From an uncultured Pseudomonadota bacterium (GTDB taxonomy: Bacteria > Bdellovibrionota_C > UBA2361 > CALMIO01): a stretch of 64,000 bases of DNA. The notes under the pieces were generated by a model, which made no database searches, was not told where the DNA came from, and saw nothing but the letters and a program-made list of their open reading frames with translations. Positions 1 through 8,360 of the stretch are shown here, piece after piece (position 1 is the first letter of the stretch; each line of letters begins with the position of its first letter). The DNA lies in contig CALMIO010000001.1 in assembly GCA_937864035.1 (NCBI GenBank), forward strand, positions 1-64,000, written 5' to 3'. The position numbers and the translations under genes were made by a program.

Positions 1-28
1 CGCCATGGCAAGCTTCACCCCACATCTT

Positions 29-240
29 GGTTCGAATTGGTTGCTGCCACGTCCATATTTTCCGCTCGGCGCTCGTGCCCAGGGGGCTTGCGCCCCCTCT
101 CGCCGCTTGGTCAGCGGCTTCACCCCCGATAATTTGAATTGGTTGCTCCCGAGTTCATATTTAATATTTTCCGCTCGGCGCTCGTGCCCAGCGGGCTTGC
201 GCCCCCTCTCGCCACTTGATCAGCGGCTGCGCCCGCGATT
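29..240. repeat. Tandem pair of REP-like units
   Basis: Two head-to-tail units of about 105 bp share the segments GAATTGGTTGCT, TTTTCCGCTCGGCGCTCGTG, CTTGCGCCCCCTCTCGCC and TCAGCGGC. Unit 1 contains a perfect hairpin, GGGGGC-TTGC-GCCCCC (82-97), and a second one, GCCGCT-TGGTC-AGCGGC (102-118). In unit 2 each hairpin has a mismatch. A third unit core lies at 11878-11945, next to the right end of the mobile element. The long open frame across this area is repeat-derived and does not look like a gene. Dispersed palindromic repeats of this sort are typical intergenic elements. Confidence 0.75.
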
Positions 241-388
241 GTTAGAGTCGCGCGCTGTGCTGGCAACTGGCGACGGGCAAAAAGCTTGACGCCGTTGTCA
301 AACACGGCATGTGTTATGTATCTTATCGATATAAAACAAAGACTTTCATTCGAGTTAAAACTTGAAAATAAAAATCATCTCCACCGCC
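164..388 (+). repeat. 225-bp direct repeat, copy A
   Basis: This segment matches 11878-12102 over the same length with about four differences by eye, all in the first 75 bases. It contains the REP-like hairpin and a promoter-like stretch, TTGTCA then TATCTT. Weaker similarity continues past the end through an AAAATGAAA that corresponds to the start codon of the SDR39U1 gene at the other copy. Here that ATG opens only a very short frame, so copy A looks like a duplicated gene leader cut off from its gene. It precedes the RhuM-Fic gene. Confidence 0.9.
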
Positions 389-495
389 ACAAAGCGCAAA
401 GTATCCCCAAAATGAAAGGGAAGAGATGAATTTACATGATTTTGACTTTTTAATTTTGAGTTTTGAGTTATCTATTAGGTGGTAACAGCGTTTCT

Positions 496-1512
496 ATGAA
501 AAAAGAAGTAGAACTCAAAAAAGGCAACATAATAATTTATAAATCCAAAGAGGGACCAAAGTTAGAAGTGCGTTTGGATGAAGATACTGTTTGGCTAACG
601 CAATCTCAAATTGCTCTCCTTTTTGATACACAAAGACCGGCAATTACTAAGCATTTAAAAAATATTTTTGTAAGTGGTGAATTGGACGAAAAAGTGGTGT
701 GTTCCATTTTGGAACATACCACTCAACATGGCGCCATCAGGGGAAAAACTCAAACAAAAAAAATTACATGCTATAATTTAGATGCCATTATATCAGTCGG
801 TTATCGCGTAAGCTCCAAACGAGCCACCCAATTTCGCATCTGGGCTACTAAAACTTTAAAAGAACATATAGTAAAGGGCTACACTGTAAATGAAAAACGG
901 CTTCTTCAAACGCAAAATCAACTCAAGGACTTACAGGAAACAATCTCTCTGCTTCAGGAAAAATCAAAGCACGAGCTACTTGCCGGGCAAGAGCAGGAGA
1001 TTTTAAGAATACTCTCAAGTTACGCAAAAACACTCACACTACTTGAACAATACGATAAAGAAAAATTGGCGCTCTCAAAAAGAGCAAAAGGTAAATTTAT
1101 TCTACATCACAATGAGGCAAAGCATGTTATAGGTGAAATTAAAAAAGAATTGATTGCCAAAAAAGAAGCAAGCGATTTATTTGGCGCTGACAACAGCAAT
1201 AAGCTGGAAGGTATTTTAGGGAATATTTATCAAACTTTTGGAGGCAAAGAACTCTATCCGAGTTTAGAAGAAAAAGCCGCCCATCTTTTGTATTTTATTA
1301 TCAAAGACCACCCTTTTGTGGACGGCAATAAACGAATCGCCTCTTTTTTGTTTGTGTACTATCTGGATCAAAATAATTATCTATATAAATCACACGGGGA
1401 AAAGAAAATCAATGATAATGCTTTGACCGCATTGACGCTTCTGATTGCAGTAAGCAATCCTAATGAGAAAGACAAATTTATTAAGTTGATAACCAATTTT
1501 ATTGCAATATGA
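496..1512 (+). CDS. RhuM-type DNA-binding domain fused to Fic/Doc domain
   Basis: This protein of 338 residues has two recognisable parts. The N-terminal half resembles the RhuM virulence-protein family (VWLTQSQIALLF, then an ITCYNLDAIISVGYRV segment, characteristic of RhuM/KilA-N-like proteins). The C-terminal half carries the Fic motif HPFVDGNKR. Fic enzymes usually transfer AMP to a hydroxyl on a target protein, with the motif histidine as the base; a target cannot be read here. I chose the ATG at 496, with AGGTGG about 12 bases upstream, over a TTG 33 bases earlier. Stand-alone RhuM-Fic genes are common in mobile or defence-type accessory regions. A downstream open frame starts on its stop codon (ATGA). 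Confidence 0.8.
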   Translation: MKKEVELKKGNIIIYKSKEGPKLEVRLDEDTVWLTQSQIALLFDTQRPAITKHLKNIFVSGELDEKVVCSILEHTTQHGAIRGKTQTKKITCYNLDAIISVGYRVSSKRATQFRIWATKTLKEHIVKGYTVNEKRLLQTQNQLKDLQETISLLQEKSKHELLAGQEQEILRILSSYAKTLTLLEQYDKEKLALSKRAKGKFILHHNEAKHVIGEIKKELIAKKEASDLFGADNSNKLEGILGNIYQTFGGKELYPSLEEKAAHLLYFIIKDHPFVDGNKRIASFLFVYYLDQNNYLYKSHGEKKINDNALTALTLLIAVSNPNEKDKFIKLITNFIAI

Positions 1513-1583
1513 AATTATATTTACAAAGCATCATCGATAATATTTCTTTTGAAAACTTTGCAGGCAAAGTGGCAAGGATTTGA
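1509..1583 (+). pseudogene. Truncated gene coupled to the Fic gene
   Basis: A 24-codon frame (starting MKLYLQSIID) opens on an ATG that overlaps the Fic stop codon in the ATGA pattern of translationally coupled genes. It ends at a TGA inside the sequence that resembles the 5' part of tmRNA. The natural reading is that this is the N-terminus of a partner gene of Fic, cut when the Fic segment was joined to the tmRNA-like region. No function can be assigned. Confidence 0.4.
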
Positions 1584-1879
1584 TTATGTGCTAGCTACCC
1601 AATCTGGTAGATTTGATTTGTTAAATAAAAAAACAAATCGGTTCTTAAGTTTGTTTGCTTGTAGCGGCTTAAGAGCTTAAATTTTACGAGCTAACTGCGG
1701 AGCAACTTCCGGCTTCGCGGCGAAACTTAGGAAGTTGTCATAAGATTTGCGTGTGAAGAGCGCGGGTCTTGATGGCGAGATAAAAAAAGCGGGCAACCGC
1801 TTTTTAAATACCTTCACTAAGTATGTAGAAGGCCTTTTTTAAAATTTCCCGGACGCGGGTTCAACTCCCGCCATCTCCA
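1574..1879 (+). ncRNA. ssrA: tmRNA-like sequence, 3' end clear, 5' end doubtful
   Basis: The 3' end is typical of tmRNA: ACTAAGTATGTAG, then CGGACGCGGGTTCAACTCCC, which forms a T-arm (GCGGG 1855-1859, loop 1860-1866, CCCGC 1867-1871), followed by the acceptor strand CATCTCC and A1879. A possible tag end reading Leu-Val-Ala-Ala-stop lies near 1660-1675, but its frame has a stop only eight codons upstream. The 5' acceptor strand should read about GGAGATG before GGATTTGA. I do not see it, and the Fic operon remnant occupies that place. The gene may therefore be a 5'-truncated copy. CCA is not encoded. Confidence 0.5.
1860..1879 (+). other. Putative attL, end of tmRNA-like gene
   Basis: The last 20 bases of the tmRNA-like gene are matched in 15 of 20 positions by 11859-11878 at the far end of the element (shared TTC, TCCC, CCA, CTCCA). 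The integrase gene starts 188 bases further in. tmRNA 3' ends are a well-known attachment target for tyrosine integrases. The imperfect match means the crossover core is short or the ends have diverged. Confidence 0.55.
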
Positions 1880-1973
1880 ATCCAATAATTTTTTCGCTAC
1901 TTAGCGAGTGAAAAAGTTATTTTGTTTTAAGTAGTTAGGTCGTTTTTCAGGTGTGGAGGTTGATGTAATCGTT

Positions 1974-2010
1974 GAGGTGTCACGCACAGTGTCACACTTA
2001 ATGTCACACC
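1974..2010. promoter_or_regulatory. Putative integrase arm-type repeats, left end
   Basis: GGTGTCACGCAC, AGTGTCACAC (1988-1997) and ATGTCACACC (2001-2010) are closely spaced direct repeats between attL and the integrase start. AGTGTCACAC recurs at 11783-11792 inside the right end. Short repeats at both ends of an integrated element fit arm-binding sites of the integrase or sites for an excisionase. This is inferred from position and repetition only. Confidence 0.45.
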
Positions 2011-2067
2011 TCCCACCCTGAAAAATTCTTTCCTGAACGTGCAACTAGCCGTTTTTAGGAGAGATTT

Positions 2068-3576
2068 ATGCCATCAGCTACCCCTTCATTTGTTGTTCGT
2101 AACAGACACGGAACATTCTACTTCCGTTATTTAGTGCCCAAGATTTTCGCTGGTTATGCCGATAAGAGGTTTGAGATCAGACGCTCACTCGGCACAAACC
2201 TTAGAAGCATAGCGTTAGCAAGAGCAAGGAGGATTTTAGTCGGGGTTGAAGCGTTGATGTTGGAAATATCAATGAAACCTCAGACTGAAGATAACCCGAT
2301 TGAATGGCTGCGAAAATGCATAGATGAACTCTCACGCAAAGACGATGAAGATCGCAGAGCAAGGCAAGAGTTTTTTACTCGCCTACTTGAAGAAGCTCGT
2401 CAAAGACTGGAACTTCCGCTTGAAGTTCTACACCTTGATCAACCTGGCGTTGGCAAAAAGAAGAAGATCAGAGAACCACGTCTTCAAGGTCTTCCAGCAA
2501 CGAGAATTTCAGATGCGATCAAGCAATACTGCGATGAACAGACATTGCACTGGCGATACAAGACCAAGATGGAGAACATGTTCCTTCTTGATCTGCTTGT
2601 TGAAATAATTGGCGACAAAAAGATCGGTGCACTGACACTTGAAGATATGCGTAAGTATAAAGACGCAGTTTTTAAGTTCCCAAAGAATCGCACCAAGATC
2701 GCAAAATACAGACATCTATCGGTTGAAGAGCTTCTGAAAATGGATATTCCCGTTGAAGAGCGTTTCGGTGCTCGTAATGCGGTGAAGTATCTCTCTCGCA
2801 CTAAGACCTTTCTCAAGTGGGCAAGGCTTAATGGTTTTATGACCGATGATATTGGAAGTGTTCTCACTTTCAAACTACCAGAGCGAGAAGCTAAAAAGCG
2901 CATACCTTTTTCAACGCAAGATTTGCGAAAGATATTTGCTTCTGATGAATACACCAAAGGTCTTTGGAAGCATCATCATCATTTCTGGCTCCCTCTCCTG
3001 GGTATGTTTACTGGGGCTAGATTAAATGAACTGTGTCAACTCCACGTTGAGGATCTGAGGCGTTCAAGTGATATCTGGGTTATAAAAATTAGAGACGGTG
3101 GAGATCGTCAGGTAAAAAACGATCAAAGCATTCGTGATGTTCCTGTTCACCAAACACTGATCGATCTAGGCTTCATTAACTTTGTTAATCGTCAAAAGCA
3201 GAAGCGAGAAGAACGTCTTTTCCCTCAATTGAAAAAGGGCAAAGTAAATGGTTACGGTGGTAGTGCTTCAAAATGGTTCTGCGATTTTCAAAGACGCTGC
3301 GGTATACAACCGATGGATCTTAAAAGAGAGATCAAAGGATTCCATTCGTTTCGTCATACAGTAGCTACCAATCTCTCAAACAGAACAGATGCTAATCTGC
3401 ATGAGCGAGTTATCAACGAGCTTCTGGGGCACGAAAAAGGTCGTTCAGAGACGATGCAAACATACGCTCACAAGATAAACGGGAAGAACCTTCACGAGGC
3501 GGTCAATCAGATCAAATACATGGTCAACCTTGATCACCTTAAAAACCCCAGAGTAAACCCGTATCTGAGAGACTGA
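2068..3576 (+). CDS. int: Tyrosine recombinase (element integrase)
   Basis: This 502-residue protein starts with a domain like DUF6538 (RNRHGTFYFRYLVPKIFA), seen in many phage and island integrases. It ends in a tyrosine-recombinase catalytic domain with the arginine in TGARLNELCQL, HSFRHTVA, LLGHEKG and the nucleophile tyrosine in MQTYAHK. A good ribosome binding site (AGGAGAGA) lies just upstream of the ATG. It would catalyse integration and excision at the tmRNA-like end next to it. All catalytic positions look intact, so the enzyme may be active. Confidence 0.93.
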   Translation: MPSATPSFVVRNRHGTFYFRYLVPKIFAGYADKRFEIRRSLGTNLRSIALARARRILVGVEALMLEISMKPQTEDNPIEWLRKCIDELSRKDDEDRRARQEFFTRLLEEARQRLELPLEVLHLDQPGVGKKKKIREPRLQGLPATRISDAIKQYCDEQTLHWRYKTKMENMFLLDLLVEIIGDKKIGALTLEDMRKYKDAVFKFPKNRTKIAKYRHLSVEELLKMDIPVEERFGARNAVKYLSRTKTFLKWARLNGFMTDDIGSVLTFKLPEREAKKRIPFSTQDLRKIFASDEYTKGLWKHHHHFWLPLLGMFTGARLNELCQLHVEDLRRSSDIWVIKIRDGGDRQVKNDQSIRDVPVHQTLIDLGFINFVNRQKQKREERLFPQLKKGKVNGYGGSASKWFCDFQRRCGIQPMDLKREIKGFHSFRHTVATNLSNRTDANLHERVINELLGHEKGRSETMQTYAHKINGKNLHEAVNQIKYMVNLDHLKNPRVNPYLRD

Positions 3577-3828
3577 TCGCCTTTTGGCTCATGCTAGGCT
3601 CGTCTGGATGTATCAAGGGTATACCTCACCCTAGATCGCTACTCGGATCTCGATCCTCGGCTGTTTTCGGCTGAATGGCTGAGCATTCCCACTGCATTCC
3701 TACGTCAATCTAAAGCAGGTTCTACCTAGCTTTTATGGCTGAAATGTTGTAGTTTCAGAGGGTTATGTGGATCATGTTTTCCACAAACCAAGACAAATCA
3801 TCTCGCTATGACTTAACCATGTTTGCTT
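3577..3828. other. Intergenic region before the ABC operon
   Basis: About 250 bases lie between the integrase and the transporter operon. No open frame, tRNA or clear terminator is visible. The stretch has several short self-complementary words (GATCTCGATC, CGGCTGTTTTCGGCTG), but I see no clear promoter. It probably carries the promoter of the transporter genes. Confidence 0.3.
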
Positions 3829-5715
3829 ATGAGACATTCCTTGATTTCGGTTTACTTACGAACATTTGCAACGCTCCTTTTTGGCTTCGCTGCTCTATCT
3901 GAAGTTCACGCACAAGATCCTTTGACGGTAGGAAGTACCACTAATCTGGGAGTGCTGCCTCTGATAGCGAAGAATGAAAACATCTTTTCAGAAATGGGAT
4001 TAACGGTTGAGTATAAGAAGTTTCAGACTGGAAAGATGACGATGGATGCGTTGATATCAGGTGATATTGAAGCAGGAACTATCGTTGATTCCAATGTTGC
4101 TTTTATCAACTACTCTAAGAACCCAGTAAAAGTGATCGCATCCATCGCAACAAGACTTGACGATGCGATTTACTTCAATAAAAACAAAAATATTTCTGCA
4201 CCTAAAGACCTTGTTGGCAAAAGAGTTGGTTTTGCACCTGCTACTACATCACATATTTTTTTGGCAAAGTTTTTAAAGAGTAATCAGATTAAGTGGAGTG
4301 AGATAAAGCCAGTTATTTTACAGGCTCCTGCAATGGAAGCTGCTCTTAAAAACGGAGCAGTGGATGCGGTAAGTATATGGCAGCCCTGGGGCGTAAACAT
4401 AGAAAAAATTTCTACGATACCTATCGGATATTTCTCTAATAACGCAGAACTTTACCCATCTCGGATACTACTCGCTTCAACCGATAAAGTTATTCAAAAA
4501 AGACCAGAAGCTCTAAAAAAGTTGATTAGTTCATTAGAAAAGGCTTTGAAGGTTTATGCTAATAAATCGGTGCTAACTTATTCTTACCTTGCTCCAGAGC
4601 TTGGCACTTCAGAAGCCGATCTTGAAAAAGTTTTAAAACCTTTTCATTTTTCAGTGGAGTTGGGTTCATCTGCTTTGCCTCTTGTTGAAACGATTGGTCA
4701 ATGGATTGCGAGTTCACAGGAAGATTTCAAAGGTCAGGCTGTCCCATCGTATGAAGGTGCGTTCAACGATCAGCTTTTAGCAAATCTTTCTACCGATGCT
4801 TCCAAGACAGAGTATTCAGTTGTGATGTGTAGACCTAACAATATGGTTTCTGCTCTTCCGTACATCGCAGACGCTAAGGGGTATTTCAAGTCTCGGGGCT
4901 TGAACATCAAGTTTGAAAAAACGACTAACGCCAAAATCTGCCAGGATATGCTTTTGGCAAACAATGCCGATTATATGACAGGGGCTGAAGGACCATTCAC
5001 TTATCTGGCAGCCTCTAATCCCCCAATAAAGATTTTGGCGATGCTCCAGCAAAACCCCGAGACATCAATATTTGCAAGAAAAGACAAGGGTATTACAAAG
5101 TTTGAAGACCTCAAAGGCAAAAGAGTTGCTTATCTGCCTGGAACTGTTTCTTACTTTTTCTTAGGAAGAGTGATGAAGAAGTTTGGTATACGGCGCTCTG
5201 ATCTTCAGTTGACTGCGATGCAGCCTCCAACAATGCCAGCAGCATTGGTGGGCGGTTCAGTTGATGCTTTTGCTATGTGGGAGCCTTGGGGCGCTCAAGC
5301 GGCTACTCAAAGCCCAGAGAATATCATCAACTTAACCGACACTGCCCTTTATCAATATGAAGCCCTCTTGTCTGGACGTAATGAAGCAATAGCTGCTAAC
5401 CCTGAGGTCCCAAAAAGAATACTTCATGCTCTCATAGAAGCAGAACAGTTCATCAAGGAGAATAATAGTGAAGCCTTTGACATTCTTTCAAAGGTTATAG
5501 CATTTGAGGAAAACGCTTTTAAGAGATTATGGAACCAGTACAAACATACAGTGCGATTAGACGATAAACCCATAAAGTTGATGGAAGAGAACTTTGAGCT
5601 TCTCAAAGAAGACGATGCAAACTTCAAAGATGTCCCGTCCCCAAACTTTCGATCATTTGTAGACACATCTTTTCTTAAAACTATTGATCCAACTAGAGTG
5701 GAGTTGAATGAGTAA
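3829..5715 (+). CDS. Double substrate-binding protein, NMT1/SsuA-like
   Basis: A Sec signal peptide (residues 1 to about 28, ending VHAQ) is followed by two complete periplasmic binding domains of the NMT1/THI5/SsuA-like family. The first spans about residues 30-315 and the second about 325-605. The repeats align visibly: LVGKRVGFAPATTSHIFLAKF against LKGKRVAYLPGTVSYFFLGRV, and AVDAVSIWQPWG against SVDAFAMWEPWG. Members usually bind sulfonates, nitrate, thiamine precursors or similar small compounds; the ligand cannot be read from sequence. The usual length is about 330 residues, so this is a tandem fusion. ATG 3829 is preferred, and a TTG six bases earlier is in frame. Confidence 0.85.
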   Translation: MRHSLISVYLRTFATLLFGFAALSEVHAQDPLTVGSTTNLGVLPLIAKNENIFSEMGLTVEYKKFQTGKMTMDALISGDIEAGTIVDSNVAFINYSKNPVKVIASIATRLDDAIYFNKNKNISAPKDLVGKRVGFAPATTSHIFLAKFLKSNQIKWSEIKPVILQAPAMEAALKNGAVDAVSIWQPWGVNIEKISTIPIGYFSNNAELYPSRILLASTDKVIQKRPEALKKLISSLEKALKVYANKSVLTYSYLAPELGTSEADLEKVLKPFHFSVELGSSALPLVETIGQWIASSQEDFKGQAVPSYEGAFNDQLLANLSTDASKTEYSVVMCRPNNMVSALPYIADAKGYFKSRGLNIKFEKTTNAKICQDMLLANNADYMTGAEGPFTYLAASNPPIKILAMLQQNPETSIFARKDKGITKFEDLKGKRVAYLPGTVSYFFLGRVMKKFGIRRSDLQLTAMQPPTMPAALVGGSVDAFAMWEPWGAQAATQSPENIINLTDTALYQYEALLSGRNEAIAANPEVPKRILHALIEAEQFIKENNSEAFDILSKVIAFEENAFKRLWNQYKHTVRLDDKPIKLMEENFELLKEDDANFKDVPSPNFRSFVDTSFLKTIDPTRVELNE

Positions 5716-6466
5716 TTCCACCACCATTTACAAAATCGGTGGAGTATTTCTTCTGCCTTTTCTCTGGTGGCTTTGTGCCGACACTTTCGCATTTGTTAGT
5801 CCTCTACTGCTTCCGAACCTAACGACTGTCATCAACAGATTGTATTCCCTCATTACGACAGGAACTATTACTCAAGATTTACTGGCAACCATGTATAGGT
5901 GGACTATTGGATTTAGCCTTGGAGTTACTACGGGCACACTCGTTGGTCTTATGCTTGGTGTTTCAAATAGATTGAGGTCATTTTTTGAGTTTCCATTTGA
6001 GTTCTTTCGATCAATGCCGATCACAGCGATTTTTCCGCTTTTCTTGATTATTTTCGGTATTGATGACCCATCAAAGATTGCAATGGCATTTACACCAACC
6101 TTCTTATTGATGGTTGTAAATACCTCCTACGGTGTTCTTCTGACAGATCCAACTAGAAGAAAAGTGGCAGTAGTGTTTGGAGCTACTCAGCTTCAAACAT
6201 TTCGTAAGATTATAATGATGGATGCTCTGCCGCAGGTGTTTGTGGGTCTACGTCTCGCTCTTACGCAATCACTTATAGTTGTCGTGGTCTCAGAAATGTT
6301 TATTGGCACTGATTTCGGTTTAGGGCAGAGGGTTTATGATTCCTACCTCACGAACTCAGTCTCCACACTCTATGCTCTGCTGATTGTTCTTGGAATAATC
6401 GGTTATATTTTTAATAGATTGGTCTTGCTTGCCGAAGCCAAGTTTGTTTTCTGGGCTGGCAAATGA
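5708..6466 (+). CDS. ABC transporter permease, SsuC/TauC-like
   Basis: This 252-residue inner-membrane protein has about six hydrophobic segments and an EAA-type cytoplasmic loop near GATQLQTFRKIIMMDALPQ, the contact site for the ATPase. It belongs to the binding-protein-dependent permease family that goes with SsuA-type binding proteins. It overlaps the end of the binding-protein gene by 8 bases, and its own end overlaps the ATPase gene by 4 bases (ATGA), so the three genes form a tight operon. Confidence 0.9.
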   Translation: MSNSTTIYKIGGVFLLPFLWWLCADTFAFVSPLLLPNLTTVINRLYSLITTGTITQDLLATMYRWTIGFSLGVTTGTLVGLMLGVSNRLRSFFEFPFEFFRSMPITAIFPLFLIIFGIDDPSKIAMAFTPTFLLMVVNTSYGVLLTDPTRRKVAVVFGATQLQTFRKIIMMDALPQVFVGLRLALTQSLIVVVVSEMFIGTDFGLGQRVYDSYLTNSVSTLYALLIVLGIIGYIFNRLVLLAEAKFVFWAGK

Positions 6467-7230
6467 TCAGTATAAAGAATCTTTCCAAAAGTTTTTCATC
6501 TCCTGCTGGAAGCACTCATATACTTAACTCCGTTTCTTTTGATATTCCAGTGGATAGCTTTACTACAATATTTGGACCTAATGGTTGTGGAAAAACAACT
6601 CTGGTAAATATTGTCGCTGGGTTAGATCGCCACTTCACAGGAAATATTGAAGGGCTTGAAGACACAAAACGACAAGTGGGCTTCGTTTTTCAGGATTACA
6701 GGAGAAGTCTTTTGCCGTGGTATTCTGTCAGAAAAAATATTTTGTTTCCACTAGAGCTTCAAAGGCTAAGTAAGAGAGAACAAGCCGCAAGACTAGAGGA
6801 ACTGCTTTCAGCAGTCCCTCTAAAACTTGATCTAGATCAACGAGTTTACAGTTTATCAGGTGGTCAAGCACAAGCAGTATGTATTTTAAGAGCCTTGATC
6901 ATTAAGCCACGCATACTCATCCTTGATGAACCCTTTGCTGCTATTGATTATGAAAGGACATTGGCACTTAGGAAACTGATCTCAGATATTGCAAAATCAC
7001 TGAAGCTCACAGTCTTATTCATAAGTCACGATCTTGAAGAGGCGATTATCCTCGGTGATCAAGTGATTTTTCTGTCAAAACATCCAACTCAAGTGGTTGA
7101 AGTGCTGAGAGTAGACCTTCCTTATCCTCGTTCATTTGAGATTACTACATCGTTGCAGTTCACTGATCTACGAGACAGAGCGGTAAAGATATTTAAGAAG
7201 TGTGTGGCTGGCACGGAGATTAAAATTTAG
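6463..7230 (+). CDS. ABC transporter ATP-binding protein, SsuB/TauB-like
   Basis: This 255-residue protein has Walker A GPNGCGKTT, Q-loop VFQDYRRSLLPW, signature LSGGQAQAV, Walker B ILILDEPFAAID and the switch histidine in FISHDLEEA. The order and the LLPW segment after the Q-loop fit the nitrate/sulfonate/taurine import subfamily. It completes the importer formed with the permease and the double binding protein. The whole operon lies inside the integrated element and so appears to be cargo. Confidence 0.93.
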   Translation: MISIKNLSKSFSSPAGSTHILNSVSFDIPVDSFTTIFGPNGCGKTTLVNIVAGLDRHFTGNIEGLEDTKRQVGFVFQDYRRSLLPWYSVRKNILFPLELQRLSKREQAARLEELLSAVPLKLDLDQRVYSLSGGQAQAVCILRALIIKPRILILDEPFAAIDYERTLALRKLISDIAKSLKLTVLFISHDLEEAIILGDQVIFLSKHPTQVVEVLRVDLPYPRSFEITTSLQFTDLRDRAVKIFKKCVAGTEIKI

Positions 7231-7271
7231 AGTCAAAAGTCTACTCTCTGACCGATTAAACAATGGCGTTA

Positions 7272-7294
7272 CACCAGTTTGATCCAAACTGGTG
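7272..7294. terminator. Strong hairpin between converging operons
   Basis: A perfect 10-bp inverted repeat, CACCAGTTTG and CAAACTGGTG with an ATC loop, lies 41 bases after the ATPase stop and before the end of the leftward gene at 7407. There is no T-run directly after it, so it may be a weak or factor-assisted terminator serving both directions. It could instead be a protein-binding site. Confidence 0.5.
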
Positions 7295-7406
7295 GATTAA
7301 GTTGTCAGATAGAAAATACTCTGCGAAAAAAATCTGAAAGAAGATTGATCCTTAGAGCCTCATACCTCTTTAGGTGCAATATACTCAGATGGGACCCAGG
7401 GTTGTA

Positions 7407-7790
7407 TTAGGCTTTTTTGATTTTCTTAGCAGATGGCTTCTTTGATTCAAAGCTCAACTCTTTCTTTGGCGGTGGGTACTTCTCCAACTTCGCATTGATG
7501 TGGCTCGGTGCAAGAAAGTGCGTCAGAGCTGAGTTCAATGTAGCTGCTGACATCTCGCCTTGAAACCTGACCATCTGAGCAAAGTAGAACATTGCAAGAA
7601 TAACCTGATCAATTTTTGCTTTCACGTCTTCTTGCTGAAGACCGATATTTAAGATTTCAACAATAGTTTTGATGTGGCGTTCAATCTTCTTTTGTTCATT
7701 CTGATGGCGTTCCTTCTGAGTAAGAGCATAGTGTCTGACAAAACCTGCTGGCTCTGGTTGCTCTTTAAGAAATTCAATAAACGATTTCAT
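7407..7790 (-). CDS. Small hypothetical protein, element gene
   Basis: I do not recognise this 127-residue protein. It is mainly helical by composition and ends in a lysine- and proline-rich tail (PPPKKELSF, KPSAKKIKKA), which suggests nucleic-acid contact or a disordered end. An AGGAG ribosome site precedes the ATG. It is the last gene of a leftward run of three small genes that are each spaced 1 to 10 bases apart. In mobile elements such runs often encode copy-control, accessory DNA-binding or mobilisation factors. Confidence 0.7.
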   Translation of the reverse strand: MKSFIEFLKEQPEPAGFVRHYALTQKERHQNEQKKIERHIKTIVEILNIGLQQEDVKAKIDQVILAMFYFAQMVRFQGEMSAATLNSALTHFLAPSHINAKLEKYPPPKKELSFESKKPSAKKIKKA

Positions 7791-7791
7791 A

Positions 7792-7986
7792 TTACTTCTC
7801 CTTCACTAAACAGGCTGTGATATCTCGCTGATCGTTTCTGTATTCACGAAGGAGCTTAATCACTTTATCAATGTCAGAATTTTTCTGGCTTTCAGGTGCA
7901 TCACGTTTGATTGTGAACAATTGTACCTCAAGAGGATTAGTGGCTTTGATTTTGTTGATGGCTGTTTCTTTTGAAACTTTACTCAT
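7792..7986 (-). CDS. Small hypothetical protein, element gene
   Basis: This protein has 64 residues from the ATG at 7986, which has an AGGAG site seven bases upstream. A longer frame with an earlier ATG exists but overlaps the previous gene. The protein is polar, with KVIKLLREYRNDQRD near the C-terminus, and has no known motif. It lies one base from the next gene, so the two are probably translationally coupled. Confidence 0.65.
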   Translation of the reverse strand: MSKVSKETAINKIKATNPLEVQLFTIKRDAPESQKNSDIDKVIKLLREYRNDQRDITACLVKEK

Positions 7987-7996
7987 AATCAGGCTC

Positions 7997-8266
7997 CTAA
8001 TACTCAAGAGGTTCATTGATGGATGCGGTCTTAATACCCTTATGAGCTTTCACCTTCTGACTCAGCTCCTTCTTGGTGGCTTCAATTCGCTTCAGACGAT
8101 CAAAGCCTTGTTTGATCTCTTCCAGGTCAGCAATCATTGCTTTGTGGATATACCGTCTCAGGAGAGCTTGACGGCTAATCATATGGGCTTTGCTGATGTC
8201 ATTAAGTGGGCTGATCCAGTTCTCATCAAGAAGTAGTCTAATGCTAAATCGTTGGCTTCTATTCAT
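7997..8266 (-). CDS. Small hypothetical protein, possible DNA-binding
   Basis: This protein has 89 residues from the ATG at 8266, which has a strong AGGAGG site. The open frame extends 46 codons further upstream, but without a comparable start signal. The middle reads LNDISKAHMISRQALLRRYIH, which looks like a helix-turn-helix or ribbon-type DNA-binding segment; the C-terminal half is likely helical. It is the first gene of the leftward trio and lies downstream of a hairpin-rich stretch. A regulator of the Rep-like gene or an accessory replication factor would fit the position. Confidence 0.65.
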   Translation of the reverse strand: MNRSQRFSIRLLLDENWISPLNDISKAHMISRQALLRRYIHKAMIADLEEIKQGFDRLKRIEATKKELSQKVKAHKGIKTASINEPLEY

Positions 8267-8360
8267 TGGTGTGTTCCTCCTAAGAGCTTTAATGTATGTA
8301 TATAGTGAATAACTGATCTTGATTTTTGCTGAGATACTATTGTTTCCAGATTTTTGATAG

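Noticed and set aside
27..55. GGTTCGAAT as a tRNA T-loop
   Set aside because: The flanking five-base arms do not pair, and no anticodon or D arm is found upstream. It belongs to the REP-like unit.
5..289. Open frame of 94 codons at the left edge
   Set aside because: It runs across the two REP-like tandem units, and its residues repeat with them; composition and position fit repeat DNA rather than a gene.
2484..2957. Reverse-strand open frame inside the integrase
   Set aside because: It is a shadow of the integrase, which has intact catalytic motifs and a good ribosome site.
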